Of a DNA stretch of 64,000 nt, positions 62,970 to 64,000 are shown piece after piece (the first letter of the stretch is position 1; each line of letters starts with the position of its first letter). This stretch comes from Adineta steineri (Eukaryota > Rotifera > Eurotatoria > Adinetida > Adinetidae): the NCBI GenBank assembly GCA_905250115.1, contig CAJNOI010000035.1, positions 1-64,000 of the forward strand, written 5' to 3'. Under the pieces are notes generated by a model. That model had not been told where the DNA came from and searched no databases. It saw only the letters and a list, made by a program, of their open reading frames with translations. The position numbers and the translations under genes were made by a program.

Positions 62970-64000
62970 TCATTGTTGTCTAGAATCACCAGTTGCTGAT
63001 GACTGATTAGCTTGTTCATCTACTGTTGATTTAGTTTGTTGACGCTGTGCGTCACCGGCTGCATTTGATTCTCCGTTTTTGTTTTCTTCACTGTTATTTT
63101 GTTGATCATCTTGAGGTTCTTGATTTTCTTTATTATTTCCTTAAAAAAAGAAAATTGATTTATTTATTTATAAATTAAATCTAAAGTTAAATTTACCTCG
63201 TCCACGAAAACGTCCTCGGCCACGTCCACCACGGCCACGACCTTTCAAAAGAAAAAATAAATTTCTTTTCTTAACAATTGAATCTTTTGAAAATATAAAC
63301 TTACCACGACCACGATATCCTCGTCCACCATAACCACCGTAGTATCCTCCGTAATAATAAGATGACATAGCATATGGATCATAGTAACCTAATAAAAAAG
63401 AGCAAAATTTAAATTAAAATTCAATAAATTCTGATTTACCTTGATCCATAAAATAACCGCCTCGACCACCACGATAACCACCTCGACCACGTCTTGGATA
63501 TCGTTGTTGTGATTGATCGACATCACCATTATCTTGGTTATTTTGTTGGTTATCATTGTTTGTACCACCTTCTCTGTTATTTGCTTGACTACGACGACGA
63601 TTTCTTGGTGCTAAACGGCGTGCTACTTTAATAACCATATTACGAACAACGTTTTTAACTATTGTTTCATCATCTTTAGGTTTTGGAGGTTGTCCTAAAA
63701 GAATTCTTCGTCTATAGATAATACAATAAATTTTAAAGAAGAATTACGTACGTTCTTCAGTTTCTGCACCACTTTGACTTGCATTCGTATTACGATTTCG
63801 TCTTAGAATGTATGAAAAGATTAATAGTATGAAATAAAAGATGAATTGAATATTCATACCGACGATTCGATCGTGGACGTTGTTGACGAGCAGAACCTTT
63901 ATTTTCATCTTGTTGTTGATCATCAGTAGCAGCACTTAAAAAATTTTAATTTAATAAAAATACAAAATAATATTTAAAAATCTTTTACCCATCATTTTGT
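62970..64000 (-). CDS. RGG-box RNA-binding protein, 3' part (runs off the window)
   Basis: Seven exons keep phase: 64000-63989 (partial), 63934-63860, 63801-63748, 63711-63440, 63388-63305, 63241-63197 and 63139-62970. The visible protein has Arg-rich islands (RQQRPRSNRRNRN, ARRLAPRNRRR) between acidic or Asn/Gln stretches, a moderately conserved-looking segment (LLGQPPKPKDDETIVKNV), then RGG/YGG repeats (RRGRGGYRGGRGGY, YGGYYGGYGGRGYRGRG, RGRGGRGRGRFRGRG). It ends in an Asn/Gln/Ser-rich acidic tail. RGG boxes bind RNA and are arginine-methylation targets. No RRM, KH or cold-shock domain lies in the window; it may be upstream. Alternating basic and acidic islands would fit a Y-box protein, but I cannot confirm that. 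Confidence 0.75.

Overview
This is eukaryotic nuclear DNA. The genes are compact and AT-rich, with short GT-AG introns (mostly 50-110 bp), among long AT-rich intergenic stretches. Several signs point to a bdelloid rotifer, perhaps a Rotaria-like species: the B-box/coiled-coil, ART-LRR and NHL-repeat families expanded in those animals, a flavohaemoglobin of microbial type, and many short tracts of the hexamer TGTGGG, which I recall as the bdelloid telomere unit. The assignment is inference; no marker gene is present. A 100-N assembly gap lies at 32875-32974.

Region 1 (1-18.2 kb): a decayed ADP-ribosyltransferase/LRR pseudogene, then four minus-strand paralogues (1461-4493, 7436-8902, 13097-14613, 14900-16387). 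Each has three about 150-residue beta-rich, jelly-roll-like (C1q/TNF-like) repeats. Three look secreted or lack a clear leader. The first has eight extra 5' exons that give it a cytoplasmic tail, a membrane span and a stalk. A roughly 500-bp block recurs upstream of three of the four genes. Between them lie telomere-unit hairpins, a hAT-like MITE, a degenerate minisatellite and other repeats.

Region 2 (18.2-32.9 kb): mostly repeats, including an 855-bp palindrome, a second hAT-like MITE and two larger inverted-repeat elements. Among them are a PAN/apple + NHL-repeat secreted protein gene with one in-frame stop and an intronless flavohaemoglobin gene.

Region 3 (33-43.9 kb): a truncated OGFR-like gene next to the gap and, in inverted orientation, a second copy whose first exon seems to be replaced by a B-box/coiled-coil exon. 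Then an IGFBP7-like gene (IGFBP, Kazal, Ig) and two neighbouring neuropeptide-like precursors, one ending in MRWG and one in FKYG.

Region 4 (45-64 kb): conserved single-copy type genes. These are CHD4/Mi-2 (three +1 homopolymer frameshifts as given), a rhodopsin-class GPCR (one +1 shift), GNB5 with a 12-nt terminal exon, WDR92/DNAAF10 head-to-head with GNB5, and the 3' part of an RGG-rich RNA-binding protein gene running off the window.

Exon structures were built by hand from GT-AG sites, and the reading phase was carried through every junction. For gene A, B-box-OGFR, IGFBP7, NHL, GNB5 and WDR92 the exon lengths sum to an exact number of codons. No tRNA, rRNA or CRISPR was recognised.
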